DNA of 64,000 bases from contig OZ025839.1 in the NCBI GenBank assembly GCA_964019425.1, forward strand, positions 694,032 to 758,031, read 5' to 3'. The stretch's first letter is position 1, and each line of letters starts with the position of its first letter. The translations under genes and the position numbers were made by a program. The DNA is from Flectonema sp. DT1601. Lineage: Eukaryota > Euglenozoa > Diplonemea > Diplonemida > Diplonemidae. The notes beneath the pieces were generated by a model that had not been told where the DNA came from, searched no databases, and saw nothing but the letters and a program-made list of their open reading frames with translations. Shown here piece after piece: positions 19,976 through 30,915 of this stretch.

Positions 19976-22450
19976 ATGAGTAACACAAAATGCAGGTGCA
20001 CACCTTGCCCTGTCCACGGGAGTCAGAATCCCGTAGCAGGGCAGTGGCACGTTGTTTTGCAATTGGGGGTTTCGTTTTACATAGCGATGCTTTGGTTTGG
20101 ACACGGAATGTTAGGTACCTGGAAGGATATCATAGCACACAAGTATCCCATTCTCTATCCAATGTTGGAGGAGGTAAATATGTTTCCTGTTGAGAATGTG
20201 GATTTTGACAGAAGGCCAGCTATTATGGCAGTTTCAGGATGCCATACGCTACTTGTTCTGTTGGGACTTGTTTTTGGTAATACTCTGAAGAGACAGCGTT
20301 TCATATTTGGTTTTATTGCTGGCTGGGTGACCACTGGAATTACCGCCTTCATTTTATATCACACACTTCTTGACGGATTCACAACTAACGCTGCCGGTAT
20401 TATGACTTACGCCAAAGCAATGTATTGGCCAACTGATATTCCTCAGGCAGGAAATGTTTTTGCAGCTGTCGGATCCTTGACGATGTCTATGTGGTTTGGT
20501 GTTTCGATGGCTTTCGCTGCCTTCGACAGTTCTGACGAGGGTCTTGCTTCAGCCGTTGCTGCTCGTTATCTGAGTCGTATTGCTTGTTTCTATGTTTTGA
20601 CTTTCGTCTTCTTCCAATTTGGATGCGTTCCTCTTTGGAACTCAATCGTAAAGTACTCTCGTCTGGGAGGCATCGATTTTCATCTCAACGACGTCGAATT
20701 CCACGCTGATGAAATGACGGCCTTGACGCAGTTGGCCTCAGCAACACATACTTTAACGATGTCACTCGGTATCGTAGTTTGCAGTATTACTAATTCAATA
20801 ATTAGTAAGATGCCTTGCTCTCCTGTCACTGAAGTCAGAAGTCGTGTTTCTGGTCTCAACAATCTGATCGTCTTATCGGCACTCAGCATGGGATTCGTAG
20901 TAGTCTTCGCGCAGTGGGTTGCCTTCTCTCTCTCTCATCAGGTTGCTCATGTTGTCAACTTCGCAGAAACCTTTCTCGGCTCGCAGGCCGTTAAAAATGC
21001 GCAGTCTGCAAGTTGGTCGGAAGTTCACACTTTGGTGTTATTCTCATACACAACCTGGTTCGCAGGAGGAATCATTTTCGAGCAAATGTGGAGCGGGTCA
21101 GCAACCAACGAGAGAGTTTTGGCGGATTCACAACAACCAGTTCCTGCGATCTCAATTTGGGTTTACGCTGTCACAATTATCGGAGTTGCTATTCCAATGG
21201 CGTGGACTGTCGGGTTTGTTGGTCTCATAGTGTTAGTAATTCTCTTGTGGCCAATGAAGAGACTACCAAAGTCTGAGCAGATGAAATGGGAAGTCGTTCC
21301 TCGTGGATCACTTCCACCAGATGCACGTAAAAAGCAATGGGAGGCAGCAACTAAGGATTGTCCGAAAACAGGAGACACTTACTTAGTGATTGGAGTTGGT
21401 TTCGTAGGAGTTCGACTCGTGAAAAAGCTTTTATTAAGAGGAGAAACAAACATCAAGTGTATGGATGTATCACCAGTCAATCCTTTTCAAAATGATAGAA
21501 GAGTTGAATACATTAGAGGTGACGTCACAAAGATGGACGACTTAAGGAAAGCAATGAAAGGAGTTGACACGGTGTATGCGACCTTTGCAGTTATTCGATT
21601 CTACGAACGTTGGGAGTTTCAACAGGGACTTTCCGTCAAGATCAACATCGAAGGGACTAGAAATGTCATTGCTGCCAGCAAGGAGATGAAAATTAAAAGA
21701 TTAATCCAAACATCGACATCCCACGTGTTAAGTTTGAAGGGAGCGAATAATGGAAAGACTCTTCTCGATGAAGAGACTCCAACAGTTACGAAAGAAGAAT
21801 CTCATAATCACTACTCGTGGACTAAGGCGGTAGCTGAAAAAGATGTTGTAAATGCAGGTAAGGCTGGCGGTCTTTTAAAAACTGTTTCCGTACGTCCATG
21901 CAGTGGAGTATTTGGACACAGTGATAAGACAAACATCGAGAGATTTGTCAACACTCGATTCGTGGTGATGACATTCGCAGCTGATAGAATGGATTGGATT
22001 CACGTTGATAATGTTGTGTTGGGACACTTGAAGGCTGAGGCTCGACTCCAAGAGAACGCTCCAGGTGTAAACGGAGAAGTATTTAACATCACAAATGATC
22101 AAACACTCAGTTACTCTGAACTTTATGATGGTTTTCACTACTACTACAACAGAAGTGGTTACTACTCAGTTATATCACCTGATAAGTTCTTGTGGGTACT
22201 TTGTTATATTTTATACTTTATTGTCGCAATCACTCGTGGTGGGATTAACTTCCATAGCGTTGGTCTTGACATTGTTTCCCCACCGGGTCTTAAAACTGCT
22301 TCTTTGAATTTCAAAGCCGACGGTTCGAAAGCTGCTAAGATTCTTAACTACAAAGCAGCACACAACATTCGCGACGCAGTTCATTTTACTGCTGACGACT
22401 ACACAGCAGACCTTAAGAAGGCAGAGCAGCAGAAGTTAAAGAAAGAATAA
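19976..22450 (+). CDS. Multi-pass membrane protein fused to a 3-beta-HSD / sterol dehydrogenase-like SDR domain
   Basis: 824 residues, starting at ATG 19976. Residues about 25-430 carry eight or nine hydrophobic segments with no family I recognise. A cysteine-containing N terminus (CRCTPCPVHG) precedes them. From about 465 a Rossmann fold begins: VIGVGFVGVRLV (GxGxxG) binds NAD(P), and YSWTK near 613 is the catalytic YxxxK of extended SDRs. The downstream RPCSGVFGHSD matches the 3-beta-HSD/NSDHL (sterol-4-alpha-carboxylate 3-dehydrogenase) family. A further hydrophobic segment lies near 739-757. Known enzymes of the family are about 350-400 residues and ER-bound by one helix, so a 430-residue membrane module in front is unusual. 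The substrate is probably a sterol or other lipid, by inference. Confidence 0.87.
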   Translation: MSNTKCRCTPCPVHGSQNPVAGQWHVVLQLGVSFYIAMLWFGHGMLGTWKDIIAHKYPILYPMLEEVNMFPVENVDFDRRPAIMAVSGCHTLLVLLGLVFGNTLKRQRFIFGFIAGWVTTGITAFILYHTLLDGFTTNAAGIMTYAKAMYWPTDIPQAGNVFAAVGSLTMSMWFGVSMAFAAFDSSDEGLASAVAARYLSRIACFYVLTFVFFQFGCVPLWNSIVKYSRLGGIDFHLNDVEFHADEMTALTQLASATHTLTMSLGIVVCSITNSIISKMPCSPVTEVRSRVSGLNNLIVLSALSMGFVVVFAQWVAFSLSHQVAHVVNFAETFLGSQAVKNAQSASWSEVHTLVLFSYTTWFAGGIIFEQMWSGSATNERVLADSQQPVPAISIWVYAVTIIGVAIPMAWTVGFVGLIVLVILLWPMKRLPKSEQMKWEVVPRGSLPPDARKKQWEAATKDCPKTGDTYLVIGVGFVGVRLVKKLLLRGETNIKCMDVSPVNPFQNDRRVEYIRGDVTKMDDLRKAMKGVDTVYATFAVIRFYERWEFQQGLSVKINIEGTRNVIAASKEMKIKRLIQTSTSHVLSLKGANNGKTLLDEETPTVTKEESHNHYSWTKAVAEKDVVNAGKAGGLLKTVSVRPCSGVFGHSDKTNIERFVNTRFVVMTFAADRMDWIHVDNVVLGHLKAEARLQENAPGVNGEVFNITNDQTLSYSELYDGFHYYYNRSGYYSVISPDKFLWVLCYILYFIVAITRGGINFHSVGLDIVSPPGLKTASLNFKADGSKAAKILNYKAAHNIRDAVHFTADDYTADLKKAEQQKLKKE

Positions 22451-24249
22451 TAGCGATGTCCCTTTTCCGTCCCCATTCTAATAATCAGTTATCACCACGC
22501 TCTTTATTAGTTAGCCTTGTCGCTTGGTTCGTTCCCAATCCCTTTTTGATTTTATGAGATGGTTGCTGTCGTAGTCCGCTGTTTATAACAGCAGGTCTCG
22601 CATTAAATTTTTTTTTTTTAAGAAAAAATTGATAAGACCGCCTCGCTGTTGCAGAATTGAAATCGATTATCAACCTTCTCGTTGCTCCGTTTGCATTCAA
22701 TTTTAATCTTTTTTTGATAGCAGCACGCTATTCATTTTTTCTCACCTTTTTTTTCATCATTTTTCTTTCTTAGCATCGCATGTCAAGAGAGGGTGATAAC
22801 AATTTTTTGTTGTTTTTTAATATTTCCGAAGCTCATTCTCTGCCAGCACTACTTGATTAATTCAGCGACTCCAAAACTTAGGCTATGGAACATGTCTTGT
22901 GAGTGTCACGCATTATTAGTAGAAGCAGTACCTCAATACTTGGGAAGTATTTAATAATATTTTATCGAGTTCAGACCATTTAATTACTAGTTGCCGTACG
23001 CTTGCTGCGATTATCTTATCCTTGTTTCTTTGAACTTTGTGCTCCGCGTGTTGGTCTGTTGTAATTGCGTGTGCGTTGATTTGTGCTTCAGGATTGGTTT
23101 CACAATAATTCCCCCCCCCGCCATCGATTTCAATTCGAGTTTGAAATGAGTTATTTTTCGTTGTTTTTGCTCCTCACATAATTACTCAAGGTGAAGGTCG
23201 AGTGATTTAGTGTTAAAATGTTGCATCTGCTTGATCCATCCGTCCAACGTAGTAAATGGACAAATTGATTTTTTTTATAGACAATCTTTTTTAAATTTGT
23301 TTTTTTTTTATTTGTTAACGTTTAAAGGGAACCCGTGAAAGGAGGCATACCTTCCTAACAATTATCAGATTTCACTCAACTCCACTTTTTCGAAGATTTA
23401 CAAAAAAATTAGTTTCACGATGGGAATCAACACACGATGAGTAGTTAGGACCAAATTGGTTTTTGTGATGAAAACAATTCAGCCGATTTTGGCAATGAAA
23501 TGTTCAACTCAGAAAGATCTCGGCAATGTAATTTCTTATCGTTGTTAAGTCTACTTTCATTAATTCCCTTCCCTCACTTGTTCACTCCCCCCTCGTGTGG
23601 ACGGAATCCAATTATGGTGATTCATGTCTAATTTGTTGCGTGTTTTGATTTACTTATCCAAGTCCCCCCTGTCTTACGTTAAGCAAGTAATTTGTAGGTT
23701 AAACCTACTCTCTGCCGTATTACATTATACCCTGATTTTGGTTTCCCAGGGCTCACGATTAATTCGAAATTTGAATAACTCGATTCCGTACTGCACTGAA
23801 TAACACGGAAAAAGAGATGTGTATGCGGATAAGTTAGTTACATTTAGTATAATGTAAAGTATTTACGTCATTGCAGAGTGTTTACCTATACTAACATTAC
23901 CTTTAGTCAACATGTATCTAAAACTAATGTTAAATTATCGTTATGTTGTATCATACAATACGTTTGTATTTTACGTACAAATTTTCGAATAGTTAACCCC
24001 CCCTCGTCTTATATCAATTACTTTTAGCAAAAAAAATAAAACAACGTGTGTATTCAAAAGTTTTGGAAACTTTTCTTTTTTTTGTTTTAACTTTAACTAA
24101 ATGCGTAGTCAAAAAAGACAGACAGGAGGTGTTTCCACAAAAAAAAAAACGATTGAAATAAAAAAACAAGCAATAGCTTTTGAGACTTGTAAATAGTAAT
24201 AAAATAAAGTGTTGAATAGTTTCTTAACAAGACGTACACAACTTTAAAT
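22451..24249. other. Long intergenic region, nothing recognised
   Basis: 1.8 kb, AT-rich, with short poly-C (23110-23120, 23998-24004), poly-T and poly-A runs and small palindromes around 23940-23990. No frame with credible coding character is seen on either strand. The gene that follows has an AG-ending tract near 24230. Confidence 0.5.
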
Positions 24250-24722
24250 ATGTCTTCGAGGGGTGAAATAGTAGAGGTTGAGGAAGGATCGAAATTCTTT
24301 AAAATAAAGTACAGCTATGTATGTGGATTTATTGTTTTTAGTGAATAAAAAGAAAAAAAAAAAAAAAATAAACTAAACAACAACAGGACAATAAGACAAC
24401 ATACGAACTGCAAAACCGCGGTACCAAACCAGTCACCGCAACGTGGACGTTCTTCGATGTTGAGAACTTGGTAATCGAATCAGAGCGAGGGGAGGTATGG
24501 AAATTAATTATTTGATTGAAGTTTCCTCAAATAGTTTTTATAAGAGAAGTAAACTTCAAAATAATTTACCAAAATCAGATTGACGGTACGAAAGTAACTT
24601 TGAAGGTAAAACCTGGAGAAACAACTCACTTCGTAGACTTAGTTACGAAGAACACTGATGAGGGTTGGCACTACAACTATGATGCTCACAAGGAAGTAGA
24701 AGACGTCCCATCGTGGTTGTAG
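24250..24722 (+). CDS. Small three-exon gene, beta-rich protein of 106 residues
   Basis: Exons are 24250-24318, 24387-24494 and 24579-24722; both introns are phase 0. Intron 1 (68 nt) runs GTATGT...CAACAACAG and intron 2 (84 nt) runs GTATGG...AAATCAG. The joined product alternates beta-strand-like segments (TYELQNRG, VTATWTFFD, KVTLKVKPGE, THFVDLVTK) with turns, and ends in an acidic tail. It looks like one small beta-sandwich. A PGET-type turn of this sort occurs in C2-like and calpain-associated beta domains of protists, but I cannot assign a family. Frame continuity and non-random composition in all three exons support the model. Confidence 0.68.
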
Positions 24723-25367
24723 TGATTGCTGCGTTGTTGTAAAACATCAATCGGGACTCAGAAAAGGAATTTGCGGCACTTCAATTTTATTTGAAGTTTA
24801 CCAACACGGCATCTGATGACATCATCCTCTAGTTTGATTCTCAATTATTGCACTGTGAGTTGGTAATTAATTGAAACCAAGAGGAAGGTGTTTCGATCTT
24901 GAAGCTTCCTTCAGGACTAAGTTCTCAACTAAGGAAGGTTTTACTGTTTGTCTGCATAAGAAGTTCATTCATATTGGTGACAAACATAATAGAGTGAAAA
25001 GGACGCTTTGATTCACACGTTAGTTAGGTTGATGAGCTTCACTATCCCTTGTCAAGAAGTGATGAAGGAAATGAATAAAAAAACACAATATGGAGGAAAG
25101 AAAAGGGTCCCTCAATCCCGTACGTCCCCTCCCAACCAAATATTTTACTTTTTGTATTCTACTTCTAAGAATCTCTTTAATAAAATGACAGCACTCCGTC
25201 TACTAATTGATAACTTTATTTAGTAAACCAACTGAAAACAATAATCTAATTCACTACAGTCTGAACTGAATAACATGTTCTGAATACTCAGAAGAGAGTC
25301 TTTCACCATCCTCAGTACTGACAAATAGAATTTATTTTATCCTAAAAAAGAGACCTGAACAATAAAA
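24723..25367. other. Intergenic, no gene
   Basis: Short frames only, none convincing. A pyrimidine-AG (TCTTTCACCATCCTCAG) ends at 25315, about 50 nt before the next ATG. Confidence 0.45.
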
Positions 25368-25980
25368 ATGGTCGACATACAGCTGCCAACCGACCTTCCG
25401 GTAGTCGAGGTTTGTATTTAGTTTTTTGTCAAACTGACTCGCTGTTTATAAAATGATAATGTCCGTTGAAATCAAATTTAACAACAGACGGATGTGACGC
25501 ATATTCCGCTGGTGAAGAAGATGGAAGATACTAACGATGGATCTCAACAAGAGAATGCCGTTTTGTACTTCAGAGAGAAACGAATCGCAATATTTCTCGA
25601 CTGCTTACTAACTGGAATGTATTTAAAACAACCGTCAGATCCGATTGATTGGTGTATGCAATTCTTAATTATGCATGATTCCTTTGATGCTCTTGTTGAT
25701 ATTCGTATGTTGTCTTCTCACTTCCTCAACTACTTACATTGCAATAATGAAATAATCAAAATCAAATACAGAACGAGAACGATGTTCTCAAGTGTTTAAG
25801 AAAGAAGTGAAGGCTTATTCTGCTAGATGGAAGCTTCCTTTTTTAATAGACGAATTACTTACGGATATGTTAAAGGAAAGACCTGAACAACCAGATCGTT
25901 ACGCGTTGACGTGGTTTAGGTGGAACAAAGTTTTATTTTTTAATCGACACTTTCCTGATGGGAAACCGAATTCGAAGTAG
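25368..25980 (+). CDS. Protein with two RII-alpha/DPY-30-like motifs, 155 residues
   Basis: Three exons: 25368-25409, 25488-25704 and 25772-25980. The introns are 78 nt (GTTTGT...CAACAG, phase 0) and 67 nt (GTATGT...AATACAG, phase 1). The joined frame contains IFLDCLLTGMYLKQPSDPID and, later, FLIDELLTDMLKERPEQPD. Each has the amphipathic helix, then a Pro, then the xPxDPI-type turn and helix of RII-alpha/DPY-30 dimerization-docking motifs. In ciliates and algae such small proteins sit in radial spokes or bind AKAP-like helices; DPY-30 itself serves histone methyltransferases. A ciliary role is inferred. Without splicing the frame would stop between the two motifs. Confidence 0.68.
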
Positions 25981-26147
25981 TGTCAGAGTTCATTATGTTG
26001 TTATCGAACTGATAGAGAATAACGTTAGCTGACCAGCAGTAGTGACTTCCGTTAGAAACTTCACAAATGTAGACTTCGTAGTATTTCCGATCTTCTGATT
26101 CGGAAGAGAGTTAGTAGTTGTCACACTTTTCCTTTATTTAGGTGCGA

Positions 26148-26692
26148 ATGAGTACCACCTCACTCCCCAAAAAGGACGTTTTCCGTCTAAAACCCGATAC
26201 TTGCGTTACTGCGCCAGTCGACGTGTACATCCCCTGCGTTTACGGTCATGAAAATATACTTTTGTTGTTGCTGCCAACCTACAAGTTAGTTTTGTTCTAT
26301 TTGCTTGAATGGTTTCTCAGCTAATCGTCATACCCTCCGTAAATAACGTTCGGTGAATCGTCGTCCCCCTTGTGATGCTTCTTATAAATCTAAATTCCCT
26401 TTTCTTTCCGCATTTTTTAAAAAAATACGCGACACGAACCATTTTGTGTGGGCGTGACTTAGTTACCCAATACCTCTCTCTATTGTTTTTATAATTATTG
26501 AAGATCTGTAGTGAAGGGAATTCAGTCTTTAGAAGAGACGGTTTTCCTATCAGAGCATTTGATTTGGCTGATGTTACTATTGAAGTATTGTCTGAAAAGA
26601 TCCGTTACACGAGTGGTGAGAACTGTTGTTCTGAAGTGATGGTAGTCTATAGATTGAATCTCACAGTCACCTACACTCTGAGAGACTATTAA
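26148..26692 (+). CDS. Probable two-exon small gene, about 105 residues, unknown function
   Basis: ATG 26148 lies 6 nt after a strong pyrimidine-AG (TTTTCCTTTATTTAG, ending 26141). Exon 1 is 26148-26284; a 227-nt intron (GTTAGT...TCTGTAG) leads to exon 2, 26512-26692, with the frame kept (phase 2). The product has a Lys/Arg-rich start, a central VDVYIPCVYGHENILLLLLP and a beta-like second half. This intron is longer than most here, so the junction is less certain than the others. The exon 2 frame is open for 195 nt and looks coding. No family is recognised. Confidence 0.42.
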
Positions 26693-27306
26693 TTTGAGTG
26701 AAGCCATCACTGTTCTGTTTAGTTCGTATGGTAGAACAGAATGTGAAAATATTCTGCAATCTCAATAGTGTTTCTGCTTTTTGAAGAGTGAAATGTTTAA
26801 TTGCGCAGCGATGCGATATTTGTACGAGCGCCATTCGAAGTCCACCATTCGGAGGTATTGTATTCTCTGACTTCTTGAAGGAAGAATATAAGCAATAACC
26901 CTGAAGGGGAAGGATAACTATGAGAGTGGCGTTGGTAGCAAACTTTCTGTCTGCTGTTGGCTACTTGATTTTGATTCGAGCGGTTCATGGGGATGGACTG
27001 GTTTGTTTGGTTGATTAGAAAATGAAATATCTCTCTGTGATGATCGCATCTTTATGACGCAATGGAATGGGAAGATTATTTAATAGCAGGAAGTCAGAAA
27101 CTCTCATCAGAACTTCTCTGATTGACGACAGGCTTCTTTGTAATTTATAATTTGTTGCTACTCTCGTTTATGTTTGATTTGTTTTTGTTTGTTTATTCAA
27201 CGAATTCCCAACAAACTTAACGACTTTACCTTTCGATTGCTCTTTTAATTAGTTCGGAAGTAGTCGATTGTTGTTGAAAAGATTTTAGAAATAGCCGACC
27301 GAAGAA
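26693..27306. other. Intergenic, no gene
   Basis: No supported frame on either strand; the composition is mixed. Confidence 0.45.
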
Positions 27307-27486
27307 ATGGTCAATCGAAGGGATGGATCGCAACCTGAAAAGACTCAAACCAGAAGTCAGTTGCAAGAAGTTCGTTCTGTACCATGCGTCACTTCTGACG
27401 AATTCATTATTAAGTCCTCGCTGATGTTACGGACTTGTCGTGAAATCAAAATTGGAATCCACTTCGTTGTCAATCTACGTTATTGA
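27307..27486 (+). CDS. Possible small protein, 59 residues
   Basis: ATG 27307 opens a 59-codon frame. The N terminus is basic and polar (VNRRDGSQPEKTQTRSQLQE), followed by a mixed helix/strand half with two cysteines. It lies in the gap before the kinesin gene on the same strand. No family is recognised; it may be chance or an upstream reading frame. Confidence 0.25.
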   Translation: MVNRRDGSQPEKTQTRSQLQEVRSVPCVTSDEFIIKSSLMLRTCREIKIGIHFVVNLRY

Positions 27487-27679
27487 AAACGTGTGACAGC
27501 TTTACAAGTAAATATTTTATTTTAGATAGAAACACTTATTACTAATGATCAATATTATCTTTTTCATTATCACAAAGACCACATGCAAGGAAGAAGGACA
27601 GGAGGGTATTTGTTTAGATTCCGACAACAGTTGTGATTGTAGTTTTTAATTTTACTTCATCAGTTCTCTCACTCACAAG

Positions 27680-30600
27680 ATGGAGGAAGGCGGCGACGGG
27701 AATGCCGTCACCGTTGCAGTTCGAATCCGACCCGTCAACACGAGAGAGCAGGAGGCTGGAGAGAAACCCGTCGTAGCAGTCCAGGGAGGGAAAACAATTG
27801 TCGTCGACAAGAATGACGGATCCATTGTTCATAAGTGGGCGTACGACTACGTGTGGGACAGTACAAAAGTTGGAACCGAGGGATGCGCAACACAACAGAC
27901 GGTCTACAATGATTATGGTACAAAAGTTATAAAAGCTATTTTTGAAGGATTTAATGCCTGCATCTTTGCCTATGGTCAAACTGGTAGCGGAAAGACCCAT
28001 TCCATGATGGGCTCCGGAATGGGAGAACAGCGAGGACTCATCCCTCGTCTGTGTGAGGAGATCGTTTCACGAACTGAATCCCATCATCAGGCAGACAGTT
28101 CACACACATATTCGATCTCAATGAGTTTCTTAGAAATCTATCAGGAGAAAGTTAAAGATTTAATAAATCCAACCGCACAGAACTTACGAGTTCGAGAACA
28201 TCCATCGAGAGGTGTTTATGTTGATAACTTGACGTACGTCACAGCAACGTCAGAAAGTGAAATCATGCAATGCATTGAAGATGGAAATAAAGTGCGACAC
28301 GTTGCTTCAACACAAATGAATGACGCGAGCAGCAGGTCTCATGCGGTATTTTCATTGGAAGTTACTCATGCGGTAACAACTAGTCTCGGTGATGAAGATG
28401 TCACACAAACGACTACAAGTAAAGTTGTTCTCGTTGACTTGGCTGGTTCTGAGCGTCAGAAGTCAACTGGTGCTACCGGCGAACGTTTAGCTGAGGGCGC
28501 TTTAATTAACAAATCGCTCACATCGCTCGGCTTAGTAATCAACGCCTTAGCAGAGCGCAGTAAGAAGCAATTGAAAGGAGACGATTTCAAAGGACATGTT
28601 CCCTTTAGAGACAGTACGTTAACTTGGTTACTGAAGGACACGCTTGGAGGTAATTCGAAAACTTTTATGGTCAGCACCATTTCGTGTACTGACGGACAAG
28701 CTGATGAAACTCTCAGCACTCTTCGTTATGCTGACCGAGCGAAGTCAATTGTAACAAAACCTGTTGTGAATGAAGACCCAATTCAGAAGATTATAAAAGC
28801 ACTTCAAGCGGAAGTCGAATCATATCGCAATCAAGCTACTCAATATAAGGAGAAGGCCGACAACGCGGATCAGATTATCAGAACAAAAGTTAAAAAAGTT
28901 CATGAGATCTATCGAGATAAATTAGATGTTTATAAATCAAAGATCGAAGAGTTAGAAAAGAGTTCCATCACCGCAAGGTCCAGAAGTAATACTTTAGAAC
29001 AGGAGCAGCAGATGAGCGACACTTGGAATGAAGAGAATCGCCGACTAAAAGCGGAAATTGAGAAATTAGATCCCCAAAAGGACTCGGAATCCATCCTCCA
29101 ACTTCGGGAGGAACTGAGCGAAAAACAGTCAACCTTCGAAAAAGAGCGAACAGAACTCCGAACCAAGGCTGACCCGCTAACGCAACAGCTCCTCGATTAC
29201 AAAAAGAAGGAGCAGTCCTGGAAAAAAGAAAAAGCTCGTTTAAAAAGTAAAGTTGTAAACGACTTAGAAGACTACATGGATGCTGCTGTTCAAAGTCAGT
29301 CTGTTCAGCAGGAGCTAACTGATGCAAAAATCCAGCTGCAGAAACAACAACAAGAAATGGAAGAACATCAACGAGAGTGGGAGCGCGTCAAGAGAGGAAA
29401 CCGAAACTCTTTGGAACGCGAAGAGCAGGAAGTCGCGTGGAAGCAACGCGCAGAAGAGGAGGCTAAACGACAAGAAGAATCCTGTAAGTTACTAGAAGAA
29501 GAACAACTGCGACTCCGCGACAAGGAAGAGGACTTAAAAAATGTGGCAGAAGACGCTCATGCACACCTGAAAGATCACGTCTCTAAACACGAGGGGACGT
29601 CCGCAGACGCCAATCCAAAAGATGATCTTGAGCTTCGCGCGCGATGCCTTTCAGAAGTCCGCGAGGAACTCCGTCAAGAGAAGTCCTCGCGAGAGCAGAA
29701 GGAGTACGAATGGTCGGTTCACGAAGCGAACCTTCTCGAAAAGCTCGAAGAGAGTAACCTGCAGTCGGAGTCTCTGGCAATTGCTGAGCAGGATCGCAAT
29801 GACGTTCTCGAAACTTTAGTAAATAAAGAAAAGGAGTGGGGTGAAGCAGCCTTAGCATTTCAGCAAACCATTAAGAGTCAAGAAAGTGCCTGTGCAGACT
29901 TAGAGAATCAGGTGAAAACAAATAATGAAATGGAAGAACAATTAGCTGCTCTGAAGAAGGAACTAAATGAACGAAAGATGGAAGAAGAAATGCGTCTTTT
30001 AGAATGGGCTGAACAGAAGGCTGAATTACAGGCAGAGAGAGAGGAGCGACACGAAGAACTGGAGCGTCTCGCGAATCTCAAGAAGGGCAGCGAAGAGCAG
30101 GCAGAAGTTGCTCGTCAGGAGCTCTCTCAGTTGGCCCAACTTCACGAGGAAAGAAAGGAACTCTGGGAGAAGAACGAGCGGGGACTCGAAGAATTAGTTG
30201 ACAAGCAGGAGCGCGAGCTACACGAAAGGGAAATCGAATGCACATCAACAACATCTGAACTTGAGTGCACGCGAATGGAATTGCTCGCCTTGAAGGAGGA
30301 ATTCCAGGAGAAGGAGGCTGCTTGGGCAGCCGAACAGGAGAAATTGGTCAACGCCGTCAAGAAATGTCACGAGGAATGCCAACGTTTGAAGGATTCCGCT
30401 TCTCCGGAGTATTCACAAGCAAGTGACTGCCTGAAGAAAAAGCAAACAATTCTCCTTGAAAAGCAGGAGGAGTGGCGCGCAGAAGAAACCGAGTTGCTTC
30501 GGCAGTTGGAAACGAAGGAAAAGGAAGATGAAGAAGAAGTCCTCCGTCGTCAAGCCAGCGTGTCTGACATGGAGGAATCAATCAGAGCACTTCGTGACAA

Positions 30601-30877
30601 AAATGAAACAACTGAAATGGAGTCGCGAGTACTTAGGGAGATGTTGGGCAAGAAAGTTGAAGAATTGGAAAAACTGAAAAAAGGAACTGTTGTCAGATGG
30701 ACACCAAACTCTTCTTCGAAATATTGCGAACAGTGTCGAAGTACTTTCTCATTTTTTAACCGACGCCATCACTGCAGGAAGTGCGGTGAACTCGTCTGCG
30801 GACCCTGTTCTTCGTACCGAGGGTTCGTACCTGAAATATCGTCTTCTCCGGTTCGTATTTGTAAAAAATGTAACTAA
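27680..30877 (+). CDS. Kinesin motor protein with C-terminal FYVE zinc finger
   Basis: 1065 residues, starting at ATG 27680, 16 nt after a pyrimidine-AG. The motor domain is N-terminal: P-loop GQTGSGKT at 99-106, switch I NDASSRSH from 214, switch II DLAGSE at 253-258, and the KIF1-like block VPFRDSTLTWLLKDTLGGNS. Residues about 370-1000 are long charged coiled coil. Residues 1007-1065 form a FYVE finger with an initial Trp, CEQC, the basic RRHHCRKCG and a final RICKKC; this fold binds PI3P on endosomes. The protein should carry PI3P-positive membranes toward microtubule plus ends. KIF16B uses a PX domain instead, and kinesins with FYVE are uncommon. The subfamily (kinesin-3-like) is judged from the motor block only. 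Confidence 0.95.
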   Translation: MEEGGDGNAVTVAVRIRPVNTREQEAGEKPVVAVQGGKTIVVDKNDGSIVHKWAYDYVWDSTKVGTEGCATQQTVYNDYGTKVIKAIFEGFNACIFAYGQTGSGKTHSMMGSGMGEQRGLIPRLCEEIVSRTESHHQADSSHTYSISMSFLEIYQEKVKDLINPTAQNLRVREHPSRGVYVDNLTYVTATSESEIMQCIEDGNKVRHVASTQMNDASSRSHAVFSLEVTHAVTTSLGDEDVTQTTTSKVVLVDLAGSERQKSTGATGERLAEGALINKSLTSLGLVINALAERSKKQLKGDDFKGHVPFRDSTLTWLLKDTLGGNSKTFMVSTISCTDGQADETLSTLRYADRAKSIVTKPVVNEDPIQKIIKALQAEVESYRNQATQYKEKADNADQIIRTKVKKVHEIYRDKLDVYKSKIEELEKSSITARSRSNTLEQEQQMSDTWNEENRRLKAEIEKLDPQKDSESILQLREELSEKQSTFEKERTELRTKADPLTQQLLDYKKKEQSWKKEKARLKSKVVNDLEDYMDAAVQSQSVQQELTDAKIQLQKQQQEMEEHQREWERVKRGNRNSLEREEQEVAWKQRAEEEAKRQEESCKLLEEEQLRLRDKEEDLKNVAEDAHAHLKDHVSKHEGTSADANPKDDLELRARCLSEVREELRQEKSSREQKEYEWSVHEANLLEKLEESNLQSESLAIAEQDRNDVLETLVNKEKEWGEAALAFQQTIKSQESACADLENQVKTNNEMEEQLAALKKELNERKMEEEMRLLEWAEQKAELQAEREERHEELERLANLKKGSEEQAEVARQELSQLAQLHEERKELWEKNERGLEELVDKQERELHEREIECTSTTSELECTRMELLALKEEFQEKEAAWAAEQEKLVNAVKKCHEECQRLKDSASPEYSQASDCLKKKQTILLEKQEEWRAEETELLRQLETKEKEDEEEVLRRQASVSDMEESIRALRDKNETTEMESRVLREMLGKKVEELEKLKKGTVVRWTPNSSSKYCEQCRSTFSFFNRRHHCRKCGELVCGPCSSYRGFVPEISSSPVRICKKCN

Positions 30878-30915
30878 TGAACTTATCAATAAAATTAATT
30901 GATAATATTCACAAC

